A DNA stretch of 64,000 nucleotides from Tetracentron sinense (Eukaryota; Streptophyta; Magnoliopsida; Trochodendrales; Trochodendraceae): contig CM026565.1 in NCBI GenBank assembly GCA_015143295.1, positions 16,316,548-16,380,547 on the forward strand, given 5' to 3'. The position numbers and the translations under genes are program-made. The notes under the pieces are model-generated. The model saw nothing but the letters and a program-made list of their open reading frames with translations. It had not been told where the DNA came from and did not search any database. Positions 34,134 through 45,600 of this stretch are shown in pieces (the first letter of the stretch is position 1; each line of letters starts with the position of its first letter).

Positions 34134-35482
34134 TAGCCATTGGGGATGAAGCATTTTGGGGTAGAGAGACAGAGAAAGAATGATTCTGAAGGGATCGACT
34201 AAGATCAAGCCTATCAAAGTCCTTTCTTGTTTTTGTTAATTATTACAAATGTCGACCATTGTAGTCCAAATTCCAGTCTATGTAAGTCCGTCTTTTGTTT
34301 AAGTCAAACATGTTATGTTCACTTCTCGTATTCAATAAAGCAAACTGTCTTTTGAAAGAAGTCTCATTTTCATTTATGCCTAAATTTGGCGCATGATGAT
34401 CTAGCGCTTCTCATAAGCTCTAGTAACTTGAGGCTACCTAAAATAAATTTTTTTTAAAAAAAATTTTCTTTTCTCGTGTAACTAAGCTTGCTAGTTTAAA
34501 AAGGGCTTGCCTGAATCATGATTAAGCCACTTAATTCCAAGAATGCCCAGGGGTAGTATATATCAATAAGCAAGAAGAGGAATTTCCAAAGCAAATCCTC
34601 AACCTCACAGAGCCAAGACAAGAAAGAGGAAACTCAGTAATGACCCTAAGTATGCAAAAATTGGAACCTTGCTACGCTAGGGGTAAAGGGTAAATCAGAG
34701 ATTTCTTCATGAAGGCCTATCAGACCACTGAGAATTCCAAACTACAAATCAAGGAATGAAAAACATTCATCATCCTTACTGAGGCAGTACACAAGACAGG
34801 GGCAAAACTGTATATCAGATATGAAGCAAGCACCAAAGAAGATTGACCAAGAACCCTATCTTCATAGAAACATCAGCTACTCACCAAAGGCAAGATCAGT
34901 CCACCATTGAAGACCCATACGATTGGAAAAAGATTTCCAAGAGTATTCATCAACGCAGCCATATGGAGAATGAAGACTTCCCAGAGCCAGTCAACAATGA
35001 TCAAGTTAAAAGATGCTATGCTTAAGATCTTGTCAGGAAACTATCTATACTCTCAATCACTGTGGGAAATGAAAGGAGGCCATGATTGGCACACTAATAT
35101 TTCTCCCTTCTCATATCCAATCAATTTTATATCAACAAAGCTGCTAGTTCGCCCTTCGAGCCCAACAACCTTTCTTTCTTAAAACACATTTATCGGTACA
35201 CCCCTATCAAAAGTTTCATTGTAAGCCTAAGAGCTCGAACTATGACATGACCTGATCTTGAAAAGGGTACGTAGGTAGCCTGAAAATCAGGTGTAGTCAA
35301 ATCAATCAAATTCGAGCACATTAGCCTTTTCAAAAATCAAAGAAAAGAAGATCAAAAAAACAAAGCAAAAGCTCAAAAGAAGAAAGGGTGTTCCCAAAAC
35401 CTCGATCCCTAAGCCTACGTTTCATCCTATCTTAAATCCTTCCATATCCCTCAGAGACTGAGAGTACAGGAAGATTGATAGG
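34134..35482 (+). other. B non-coding region after gag
   Basis: No pol similarity. The stretch 35,240-35,300, with a tacgtaggtagcctg word, resembles 3' untranslated text common in Tat-type elements. Small ORFs here lack recognisable domains. Confidence 0.5.
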
Positions 35483-35487
35483 CAAGT

Positions 35488-37648
35488 GTTAGATATATAT
35501 GCCCACGAAAGCCATTCTGGAATTGTATTAGTCTACTTAATCAATAAAAGCATATTTTACATTCACGCATTGTCTTCTGCATTGGGTAACATATTAAAAG
35601 TATCTCATTGGATGAGACTACTTTGTCCCTTAGGTAACATTGTAGGAAAACCATCCAATTAGTTATTAACTAATTGCTAAGCAGATATGGTTTTCCGGTT
35701 CCTTGTAGACCTAGTATTGTTCTAAGTTATTCAAGATACATCTGGACACTGTATTCCTACTAGCTTACACATTGTTAGTTCCATATGATGGAGTGATAAA
35801 TCTCAATCACTGAGAGAATGGTCTCTTGACTAATATGTGGATATAAGTAAGAAGTACTTATACTGCAACAAGATCACTCAATAGATATCCTTAGAAATAT
35901 AATGTCTTTATATTTAGGGTAGTCCATTTGACAGATTATCCTTAACCTGAGAGGTTGACATCTTCTCTAGTATTTGCTCATATAGCTTTGATGTAGCCAA
36001 TTGTTTATGTCCAACACACTAGACTAAATATGGGCTCGTTGGGTTATGTACGCTATATTAGAAGAAGTATGTGTACGCTCAATAAGGATTCCACTACTCT
36101 TACAGAGTAATTAATATTGAGTTGATATTTGTCAAAACTGGACTTGAAAAACCCAACGCTGGTATTTATCGATGAAATGGTTTTATCGAGAAGTTTATTT
36201 TCCGTATAAAAGAAATGTAATTATTATTATTATTTCTTTTAAAGAATTTATAAAATGTTTTGAAAGTCCAAGTTTGATAAAAATTATCAAAGAGAATGGG
36301 TTCTCAATATAAGTCAGGGATTAAAGACAGTATTAGATATTGTCCCATAAGCTTATAACAATATTAGAAGTGGAGGGACGTATCTGTAAACAAATTTTGT
36401 GATAGAAATACCTACAAGTAATTCTCTATTTTCTGCAGGTTAATCACATTGTGTTAATAGACATTATTGTGATTGGTGGAAGTCCAGGGATATACATAGA
36501 ATTCTACAATCCTAATGGAGTAATAGGAAAAGTGTTTCCTATTAACAATGCTTTAACCAAAAGGTTAAGCACTTAGTCCCACAACCGGAAATAGGAGATC
36601 CCTTTAGATCCCACACACTAGGACCTTCTTAAAGCTTTTAATTTAATTATTAAATTAATTAATTAATTTTTCTAAGTAATCACTATATGGTATAGTGAAG
36701 CTCTAATAGGTGGAATCACATTGGATGTGATAAACCAAATGGGTAGGACTCATTGGGTATTTTGATAAAAGATCAAAATGTGACCTTAGGGTTTTGGAAA
36801 CCCTAAGGGGCGTGTGGAAGTGGGGCCCACCTAGGGTGGGATGCCCACTTCAAGAAGAATTCTTATCTTTTAATTAGTTTCTAACTAATGACTCCTTATT
36901 AGATAAGGTTAGTTGGTTAGTTAGTTAGTTAGTTACTAATTAAATATTCACTAATTGTTAGGGATTCTATTAGTTTGTTACTAATTAAGATTCTTTATTG
37001 GATAAGGATATGATTAGTTAGTTACTAATGGATAAGATTAGTTTTTTTTAAAAATTAATCCTAATTAATTAGGAGAAATCAAGAAAGGAAACAAATTGAG
37101 GAGACCTAATTGGATTATGATTAGGAGTCTTGGGTTGCAAGCAACCCAAGCTTGCCTATATATAAGAGTGGACGCCCATCTCTTGGAGAGATATCAATAT
37201 GGCCAGCTCTGTCTCTCCTTCCTCAAATCTCACACCCTCCTCTCTTCTCTCTCTTGAAGTGTACGGTCACCTTCTCCCACCTTTCTTCTCTTTTGTCTTT
37301 AAGTTTGAATATCAAGAAGAAGAAAATGAAGCAATCTTGATCATCAAGAAAGGATCTTTATTTCAAGATCCAAGAGATAGGATTTGGAAAGGCCATTAGC
37401 TTCTATTAGAGAAAGATTTAAAGAAAAAGAAGAAGGTTCGTGTGGATTGTGAAGGAGACTTGGGACTTGTGAAGTTTTGCCGGTCTATTATTCTATCGTG
37501 GATTTGACTTAACAATTTTAAAGTCGCAAAGGTGATTGTTGTTTTATTCTTCATTGAATAAAATCAATTAGAATCTTAATCAGATCTTGGGATTCGATGT
37601 ATGCCCCCAAGAACTGTTTTTCTAAAGTTAAAAAGAGGCATACTATCA
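35488..37648 (+). mobile_element. E, probable solo LTR of a copia element inserted in B
   Basis: Starts TGTTAGATATATATGCCC, a beginning close to that of the D family. It has a TATA box (tatatataag, 37,156-37,166) and runs to about 37,640-37,648. The flanks gcaag (35,483-35,487) and acaag (37,649-37,653) agree at 4 of 5 bases. The right end is uncertain by about ten to thirty bases. No internal region is present. Confidence 0.7.
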
Positions 37649-37653
37649 ACAAG

Positions 37654-39095
37654 CATCTGAAAGCAACATATCAAATCCATCAAGGTAATGATTGGAGAAG
37701 ACATCTCAGCTCAACTCAAAAGTCGCAGGCCCAGTGAAAACCAGAAATGACATTAAGGTGACAAAATAATGCGAGCCCAACTCTAGTATTGCTACTAGGG
37801 GCAAAAAAGGGAACAAATTATCAACTTCGCAGGCATGAGTGAAAATCGGAAACGGCCTCATTGCGCAAAAACTATGCGATCCCATGACTTGGTGATTCCA
37901 AGGGTAAAAAAGGGAAAAAGTTAAATTCTGGATCGATGACAGAAGGTCGGCAGAGGATAACTTTGACTCCCCAACAACTCAGCTCTGCAAGCTCAGATTG
38001 AAGAAGCTCAATGTCATAATGATCCAATTCCCTTAGCTCCAAGCAAGATCCGATTCAGTATACGACAAGGTCAGAACTGAGTGACTATCTCCCTTCGCAG
38101 TGGCTCCCAAAGGTTAAGATTGTTCATTGCTATATCCTGCCCCTAGAGAGGCAAAAGATCCATAATCTCCAGCCCAGAATGGCCACCTTCATAACTAGCA
38201 AGCAAAGAAAGCATCCTCCTTTTTTTAAACATTGAATTCAAAATTTTCAAAAACTGTTTTCAAAACTCAAATTTTTCAAAAGAGTCATCTATCAAGAGTC
38301 ATAGAGTCTCAGTACGTCTCATGGCTTGGTCAAAGATCGATCTCCTTTCAATAGTTCTCCAAAAAGCAGCAAAGAAAACAAGCGTAGAAACTACAAGCCA
38401 GGGGCAAGTGCAAAATCAGAGCTTCATTTAGTGAGTTATCTCACTGCTCCTTGCATTATCATACCATCTCATCTGTTTCATTCTATGCATGTCACTATTC
38501 ATTATATGCATCATCAAGCATCTCATGTCTCATCTCCTTGCATAAGAGTCACATCACACACCTGTACATAGGTAGCTGCACTTTGCACACACACTTCACA
38601 ATCACATACGCAATTAACTACACTATACACACACTCACACACTTAGCTGCACTACGCACACACATTCACACAGTTAGTTGCACTATACACATGCACCCAC
38701 ATACCTATCCAAACTCCTTCCCCGAACCGGCGCAGGCAACATATCCAGTATGTCCAGAGTCTTCTTTGAGCCCTCCTGGGATGAGGTTAAACCCACATAT
38801 CTTGATGTCCTTCTTGTGCATCTCTTTTGATGTCATCTTCATCCTCCCCGTGCATCTCATCTGATGCATTCCTTTTGATATCTCGTCTGATGTCACCCTT
38901 CATGCATCTCGACTGATGCATTCCTTTTGACATCTCGTCTTATGTCACCCTTCGTGCATCTCGTTTGATGCTTCTATCTGATATCTTGTCTGATGTCACT
39001 GTCATCTTTTTTGACATCTCCTCTGATGTCACCCTTTGTACATCTCGTCTGATGTCACATTTTTAGAGTCTGCTTTGAGACCTCCTGTGATGAGG
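37654..39095 (+). other. B non-coding region between E and I, with degenerate repeats
   Basis: No gene. 38,570-38,700 has loose repeats of (c)tgcactaygcacacacattcacac. 38,805-39,060 is a degenerate array of catctcgtctgatgtcaccc words, about eight copies. The target site of element I (ttaag) follows. Confidence 0.7.
38805..39060. repeat. Degenerate short tandem array (catctcgtctgatgtcaccc)
   Basis: Roughly eight imperfect units of 25-35 bp, alternating 'gatgtca' and 'gatgcat' forms. Part of element B's non-coding region. Confidence 0.8.
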
Positions 39096-39552
39096 TTAAG
39101 TGTAGCACCCCGGACTTTTTCATCCTTAATGAATAGCACCTTCGTAGCTAATTGGCCGTTTTTGTAGTCTAATTAATAAATAAGGGAGAAATCGGAAATT
39201 TCAAAACGTCAGAAATGTTCGTTTTCGAAAGACGGATCCAACGCAAGTTGAATCGTCGAAATCCGACGAGCGAGTCAAAAGATATGGTCAAAACAGTCCA
39301 GACATAACAGAGCACCGATCGCTCGGTCATTACCTGCGATCGATCGGTCAACCACCGATCGCTCGATAGCTGTCGCACGGTTAACTTTTTTGTATGGGAA
39401 AAATTTCCAGAGAGCGTGTTTTTGACCGATCTCTCGGTCATAACACCGATCGACCGGAAGCCACCGATCGCTCGGTCCATACCACCGATCGATCGGTCAG
39501 ACGCAGATTTTCTTCATTAAGGGTGTTTAAGACTTTGGCCATCACCCTTTGC

Positions 39553-39561
39553 CTATAAATA
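39553..39561 (+). promoter_or_regulatory. TATA box of element I (5' LTR)
   Basis: CTATAAATA about 50 bp after the palindrome array. The same box is at about 46,542-46,550 in the 3' LTR. Confidence 0.8.
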
Positions 39562-39766
39562 GGCTGAGTTCGTGCCTTAGGGTTTCAGAAACCCTCTGTG
39601 CCCTATCTTAGGAGATTTTAAGAGAGAGAAGAAGGAGAGGAACTACTTGTTGATCAAGCTTGTGGAAGATCAAGGTTCTTCCACTTCCCTTGGTGATTCT
39701 CAACCAAGAACACAAGGTTATTGCTTGTTCCAGCCATTGGGAGTCAAACTCATTGATTTCCCCAAG

Positions 39767-40506
39767 GTAGATACACTCTACTACAATCTTGCAATCCTAC
39801 TAGTTACTAATTATGATTCTTCTTATCTATGCCCTATCTTTATGTATTGATTTTATGTATGAAAAGGTGTGATTATATACTTGGATGAAGGTTACTATTA
39901 TGATGCACTCTAAGTGTTTGATAAAATACCTCTAAGGGATTCTATGCTCAAATGTGATGATTTCTCTTATTAAGTGCATATGCTCGCATGTCTCGCATGA
40001 ACCGATGGTTTCCATGGATTTCTCCAAGTACAAACAAAGGTTTTTCACGAAAAGACGAATAATGAATGATTCTAAGTAACTCTATGATTTCTCTAAGATC
40101 GTTTCACAAGCTCTAGGGATCATACCATGCTCACAAGGAAACTCTATGATAATGCTCTAAGATCGTCTCACAAGCTCCACGGATCACAATGAAATGCTCT
40201 AAGATCTCTAAGGTTATGCTCTATGGAAATGCTCTAAGGTTATTACTCTATGCTCTATGTCTCTACGGATCATAATGACTCTAAGTAACTCCATGAACTC
40301 ACAAGAACTCATAAGGTTATGATTATCGATTGACTCACACGGTTACAATTTTATTATCTCACATACTTTTTCACGGTTTCCATGCTTTAAGGAATTTACG
40401 GATTTCATTCTCCATGTCTTGTATACTCCATGCCTAACCGCTTTATTGTTATTAGTTTGTATACACTGAGTATTCCATGCTCAGTCGATATTGTTATGAT
40501 CGGCAG
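39767..40506 (+). other. Putative intron inside the I LTR leader
   Basis: Donor-like CCCAAG/GTAGATAC and acceptor-like GATCGGCAG/GTGCTC, 740 nt. The donor aligns with sites in LTRs K, H, G and J; the acceptor aligns with H and G and roughly J. Present also in the 3' LTR (46,756-47,494). If real, the spliced leader would skip most of R/U5. Confidence 0.45.
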
Positions 40507-40947
40507 GTGCTCGGGTTCCATTCGATTTGTGTGGCGACGAACCTTGGGTCGAGGAAGAGTACCGTGACCCGGAGCCTTCCATGGATCACTATCATGACGA
40601 TGGTGCTTTAGATAGGAGTCGTGACTTCGATTTCTGTTGATCGACCGGCTTAGAACTTGTGTCTTTTGTTATGTGAGTGTGGGGTTTGTCCACTCCACTT
40701 TTGGGTTTCTCACACATGTATACTTGTTGGTTCTTACTTGAGCCAAGTTATAGGAGTATTCATTTTGCTTCCGCTATGTTTAGTATTTTATTTTCCGCTG
40801 TGCATTGTATTTCGTTTCCGCTATGTATATTCAGGTACTCTGACAGGTTTCCACGTGTGCCTTATGTATCATACTGGAGGTATGATACGGCGGTCACGAG
40901 TCAAGGTACCCTTAACTCCTAGGGGGTATTTTGGGTTGCGACAGACT

Positions 40948-40960
40948 TGGTATCAGAGCT
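40948..40960 (+). promoter_or_regulatory. Primer-binding site of I (tRNA-Met)
   Basis: TGGTATCAGAGCT, 4 nt after the LTR end; standard initiator tRNA-Met complement. Confidence 0.95.
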
Positions 40961-41311
40961 AGTTATGTCTAATGACAGACTTAGTTAGGTCACTCAGGCT
41001 TGGCCTAAGCGGAAGCAATTCCTATGAGTTGAACTTAGAACTCAGAAGGACTCAGTTGTCTTAGGCTTGTTACCACGACATAACCGGTATCAAGTGAATC
41101 CTTAGGTCAGTATAGGATCCGAGATTGATGTGGTCCTATGCGAGGTTCTAGTATAGGCTCTAAAGTATAATTATATGATGATATATATATACCTCGATGT
41201 ATACTATGTGCGGTATAGCATTTCATGATTATTGAATTGCTATATGATATGTGAGGTTTGGTATCCAAGTTAGACTCATGTTTTGCCAAATTGATCTCAG
41301 GATTCGATATC

Positions 41312-42430
41312 ATGAGACGTGGCAATCGGGGTCGAGGTTACCATACTCGGAGGGCCGAGAGTGAAGTTCCGAGAGAAGAGGAACCGTTGTATTTCACGAA
41401 TGCTATGGATTCCATAGCCGAGACTTTGGCATTGTTGGCAGCAAGGCCTATGCCTACCCCACCGTCCACGCCTGTGCCTACACCGGTGCATCACACCATG
41501 GGGCTCGAAGCTTTTAGGAGACTGCGGCCTCCTACATTCTATGGCACTCTGGACCCCATGGTGGCCGAGTCTTGGATTATGCAGCTGGAGAAGACCTTCC
41601 GGGCTCTCCGTTGTACCGATGAGCAAAGGGTAGAATGGGCTCCCTTCGTGATGGAAGGTGAAGCCGAACACTGGTGGAGAGCTGCCCAAAGGCAGAGGGA
41701 TGTTGCTAAGGCAGGTGTGCCCTGGACTTGGGCGGAGTTCTTAGAGACTTTCAGGGAACAGTACTTTCCCAGGTTTATTCGGGAACAAAAGGCGAGAGAG
41801 TTTATGCTTTTGGAGCAAGGGTCGATGAGCGTAGCCGAGTATGAGGCTAAGTTCACCGAGTTGTCTAGGTTTGCTCCGCACTTGGTGGCTACTGAAGACC
41901 TACAGGTCAGGAAGTTTGAGATGGGCTTGAAGGCTTTCATCCGAGATCGGGTGTCCATTCTCCAGGTAGAGTCTTGGAGAGAGATAGTAGGGAAGGCGAA
42001 GATCGCCGAAAAGAATGCGGAAGATTTTGTGAGAAGAAGAGACAGTGGCTTCGGGAAGAGCATGTCTCGGGGTCAGTCGAGTAGTTCTTCAGAGAAGAGG
42101 ACTAGGACTGCACCGTACCAGTTCTCCCAGCCGATGTCGGCTCAGAGACTTTCTTTTGCGCCTCAGGCACCGCGTCCTACGGCATCGCAAGCTACGAGGG
42201 TTATGCCTCCGGCTTCCTCCACATCGCAGACATTTGAGGAGTGCGCCGCATGTGGTCGTCGGCATAAGACTGGAGATTGCCGAAGAATGTCAGGTGGATG
42301 CTTCCACTGTGGCGAGATGGGCCATATGATTCGAGATTGCCCGCGCAAGCAGTCACAGTCTGGATCACAGGGAGTTCGGCCTCCAGGCAGGCAGAATTCA
42401 CCTTCAGGGGTCTTCATCTCAGGCCTCTAG
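41312..42430 (+). pseudogene. I gag, frameshifted near its end
   Basis: ATG at 41,312 (MRRGNRGRGYHTRR) is preferred over an upstream TTG because the basic start matches the family. The capsid-like core includes FRRLRPPTFYG, EHWWRAAQRQ and LEQGSMSVAEYEAKFTELS. Two Cys/His clusters follow: CAACGRRHKTGDC (CX2CX3HX4C) and a standard knuckle, CFHCGEMGHMIRDC, near 42,300-42,341. The frame ends at TAG 42,428-42,430 because of one extra base, most likely in the GGGG run 42,407-42,410; the next frame then stays open to 42,528. Gag forms the virus-like particle and packages RNA. Confidence 0.93.
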
Positions 42431-42528
42431 ATCCTTGCAGCCTACCCAGCAGCCTCATCAGGCAAACCAGGGCAGAGTCTTTGCCATGACTGATAGAGAC
42501 GCACAGGCATCTGATGATGTTGTGCAAG

Positions 42529-42666
42529 GTACACGCGAACTAGTCCTTGTCAAAGTTCTAATATTGCCATGATATGTTTGTATCTATATATATCCTATGT
42601 GGTGTTTTGCGATGTTTGTATCTATATGTACAGCTGTGTTATAACTGGGATGATTCAAATTCTCAG
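42529..42666 (+). other. Putative 138-bp spliceosomal intron between gag and protease
   Basis: Starts GTACACG directly after CAAG and ends AATTCTCAG/GT. It contains stops and is A/T-rich (about 64%), unlike the flanks. The coding frame before it (codon start at 42,528) and after it (protease frame, TCG at 42,669) match only if the 138 bp are absent, in phase 1; the residues on either side then read as the normal gag-protease border. A ttataac word about 27 nt before the end could be a branch site. The word atgtttgtatctatat occurs twice (42,574-42,589, 42,612-42,627). Confidence 0.65.
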
Positions 42667-45600
42667 GTTCGTTGCTTGTAAATGAATGTTTGGCAAGAGT
42701 GTTGATAGACACAGGATCCACTCACTCGTTCGTTTCACCAAGCTTTGCCAAAGGCTTTACGTCCGAGCCAAGCAAGCTACCTAGGGAGTTGTCCATTTCG
42801 ACTCCATTGGGAAAATCTATTGAGACAGATAAAGTGTATCCGGATAGTGTTGTACAAGTCATGCAGCACGAGTTGCCAGTCGACTTGATCCTTCTGGGAA
42901 TTCAAGATTGGGATTTCGATATCATCCTAGGTATGGATTGGCTCTCAACTCACCATGGACACGTGGCGTGTTTCGTGAAGGTGGTGTATTTTAAACCAGT
43001 GGGGTTAAAGCCGTTTCATTTCAGGGGACTTCAGAGAAGAGACATTGCCCGCTTTGCAGCTCTTAGTCTCGAGGGTGTAGAAGTGCGAGACTCCACACCC
43101 ATTCCAGTGGTATGTGAGTATATGGATGTTTTTCCGGAAACCTTGCCGGGATTGCCTCCCGATCGTGCAATCGAGTTTGCGATTGAGCTAGCTCCAGGCA
43201 CAGTTCCGATTTCAAGAGCTCCGTATAGGATGGCCCCTATTGAGCTTAAGGAGTTAAAAGAGCAGTTAGAAGAATTGCAAGGCCTTGGTTTTATCCGGCC
43301 AAGTGTTTCACCTTGGGGAGCTCCGGTTCTCTTCGTGAAGAAGAAAGATGGATCAATGCGTATGTGCATTGATTACAGGCAATTGAACAAGGTCACGATC
43401 AAGAATCGTTATCCATTGCCTCGGATAGACGACTTGTTTGACCAATTGAAGGGTGCGTAGTTTTTCTCCAAGATTGACCTTCGATCTGGTTATCATCAGT
43501 TGAAGATCAAGAAAGAGGACATTCCGAAGACAGTATTCCGAACTTGATACGGTCATTACGAGTTTTTGGTCATGTCTTTTGGACTGACTAACGCGCCGGC
43601 AGCATTCATGGATTTGATAAATCGGGTGTTCAGATCGTCTCTCGATCAATGTGTGATCGTGTTCGTAGATGATATCCTTGTGTATTCACAGTCACAGGAG
43701 GATCACACGAGAGATCTCCGTCTGGTATTGCAGACACTTCGAGAGCATAGTCTGTATGCTAAGTTGAGCAAGTGTGAGTTCTGGCTGAACAAGGTGTCTT
43801 TTCTTGGACACGTGGTATCTGCTGAAGGTATTTCAGTTGATCCTGCAAAGATTGAAGCGGTGATGAATTGGGAAAGGCCGAAGAGTGTCACCGAGATTCA
43901 TAGTTTCCTCGGGTTGGCAGGATATTACAGAAGGTTTGTGGAAGGATTTTCAAGTTTAGCAGCTCCGCTTACCTATCTCACACGGAAGAACACGAGGTTC
44001 ACTTGGAGTGATAAGTGCGAGGCTAGTTTCTTGGAGTTGAAAAAGAAGCTTACTTCGGCTCCTGTTCTTACAGTTCCATCTGGGAGCGGTGGTTTCGAAG
44101 TCTATAGTGATGCTTCACTAGTGGGACTTGGATGTGTTTTGATGCAGCATAAAAAGGTGGTCGCCTATGCTTCCCGTCAGCTGAAGGAGCATGAGCAGAA
44201 TTACCCCACACATGACTTAGAGCTCGCTGCAGTCATCTTTGCACTGAAACTTTGGCGTCACTACCTCTACGGAGAAGAATTCGTGGTGTTCACAGACCAC
44301 AAGAGCTTGAAGTATCTTTTCCTCCAGAAGGAGTTGAATATGAGGCAGCGTCGTTGGATGGAGTTCATGAAGGACTACGACTGTTCCATCCAGTACCACC
44401 CGGGTAAGGCTAACGTGGTAGCCGATGCTCTTAGCAGAAAACCTTACGGAGTTATGGCTCAATTGAGAGTGCAAGAGTGGAAGTTATTACATGATATGTG
44501 TCATTTGGACACTACTCTCAGGCATGTCACCTATGGGCCGATAATGTCCAATGTGGTGGTTAGGCCACAGATCTTGAGCCAGATCAAGGAGTTACAGAAT
44601 TCAGATGTTGAGTTGCTTGCTTACCGAGACAAGTCGGTGAGTAATGGCAATCAGGAGTTCACTTTAAATGATGATGGTGCTATCACATTTAAAGGCAGGT
44701 TGTGTGTCCCCGCCGACACAGTTTTGAGGGATGAAATTTTGAATGAAGCTCATCGATCAAAGTACACGGTACATCCGGGAGGTACTAAGATGTACCAGAA
44801 TCTCAAGAAGCACTACTGGTGGCAAAACATGAAGAGGGAAGTCGCTGAGTACGTCGCCAGATGTTTGATTTGCCAGCAGGTAAAAGCCGAACATCAAAGG
44901 CCGGCAGGTCTTTTGCAGTCCCTTCCTATTCCGGAGTGGAAATGGGAGAACATCTCGATGGATTTCATTGTGGGTTTACCGCGAACGGCGAAGGGCTCCG
45001 ATGCTATTTGGGTGATTGTGGACAGGTTGACTAAGTCTGCACATTTTATTCCGTACTGAACTACTTTCAATGCAAATCAGTTGGTAGCCCTGTATGTTAA
45101 GGAGGTGGTTCGACTGCACGGTGTGCCAGTTTCTATCGTGTCTGATCGAGATCCTCGGTTTACTTCCAGGTTTTGGAAAACTTTCCAGGATGCTATGGGT
45201 TCTCGTTTAGAATTCAGTACCGCCTTCCATCCTTAGACCGATGGACAAACGGAGAGGGTGAATCAAGTAGTGGAGGATATGCTCCGAGCTTGTATGCTGG
45301 ATTTTCAGGGTAGTTGGGAGGAACAATTGCCGTTGGTTGAGTTTGCCTACAACAATAGCTATCAAGCAAGCATCCAGATGGCACCTTTTGAAGCTCTGTA
45401 TGGTCGGAGTTGTCGATCACCGCTATACTGGGATGAAGTTGGTGAGAGGAAAATTCTTGGTCCTGAGTTGATAGAGCGGACCGCAGAAAGGGTCAAAATT
45501 ATCCGGGAGCGATTGAAAAGTGCTCAGGATAGGCAGAAGAGCTATGCGGATACACGCCGCAGAGATTTAGAGTTCCGAGTTGGAGATCGGGTCCTTGTGA

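Larger units (their letters stand above)
39101..40943 (+). mobile_element. 5' LTR of I
   Basis: 1,843 bp, TGTAGCACCCC to GGGTTGCGACA. Palindrome array 39,313-39,500 (ACCGATCGATCGGT type), TATA box 39,553-39,561, leader, then an intron-like segment (39,767-40,506). The conserved U3 block is at 39,213-39,296. ORFs in this region are not genes. Confidence 0.97.

Noticed and set aside
35488-37648. E as a full element rather than a solo LTR
   Set aside because: No primer site, polypurine tract or coding text within it, and its length fits one LTR.
40657-40962. Cys/Phe-rich ORFs at 40,657 and 47,645 that look conserved
   Set aside because: They are identical only because they lie in the two LTRs of element I.
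42407-42410. Programmed frameshift at the GGGG run in I gag
   Set aside because: The frame runs on to a stop only 18 nt later and no known slippery pattern or stem is obvious; a one-base insertion is simpler. Sister copies would settle it.
42529-42666. The 138-bp segment as a small transposon insertion
   Set aside because: No terminal inverted repeats and no duplication beyond the splice-like bases; exact frame restoration in phase 1 favours an intron, though an insertion is not excluded.
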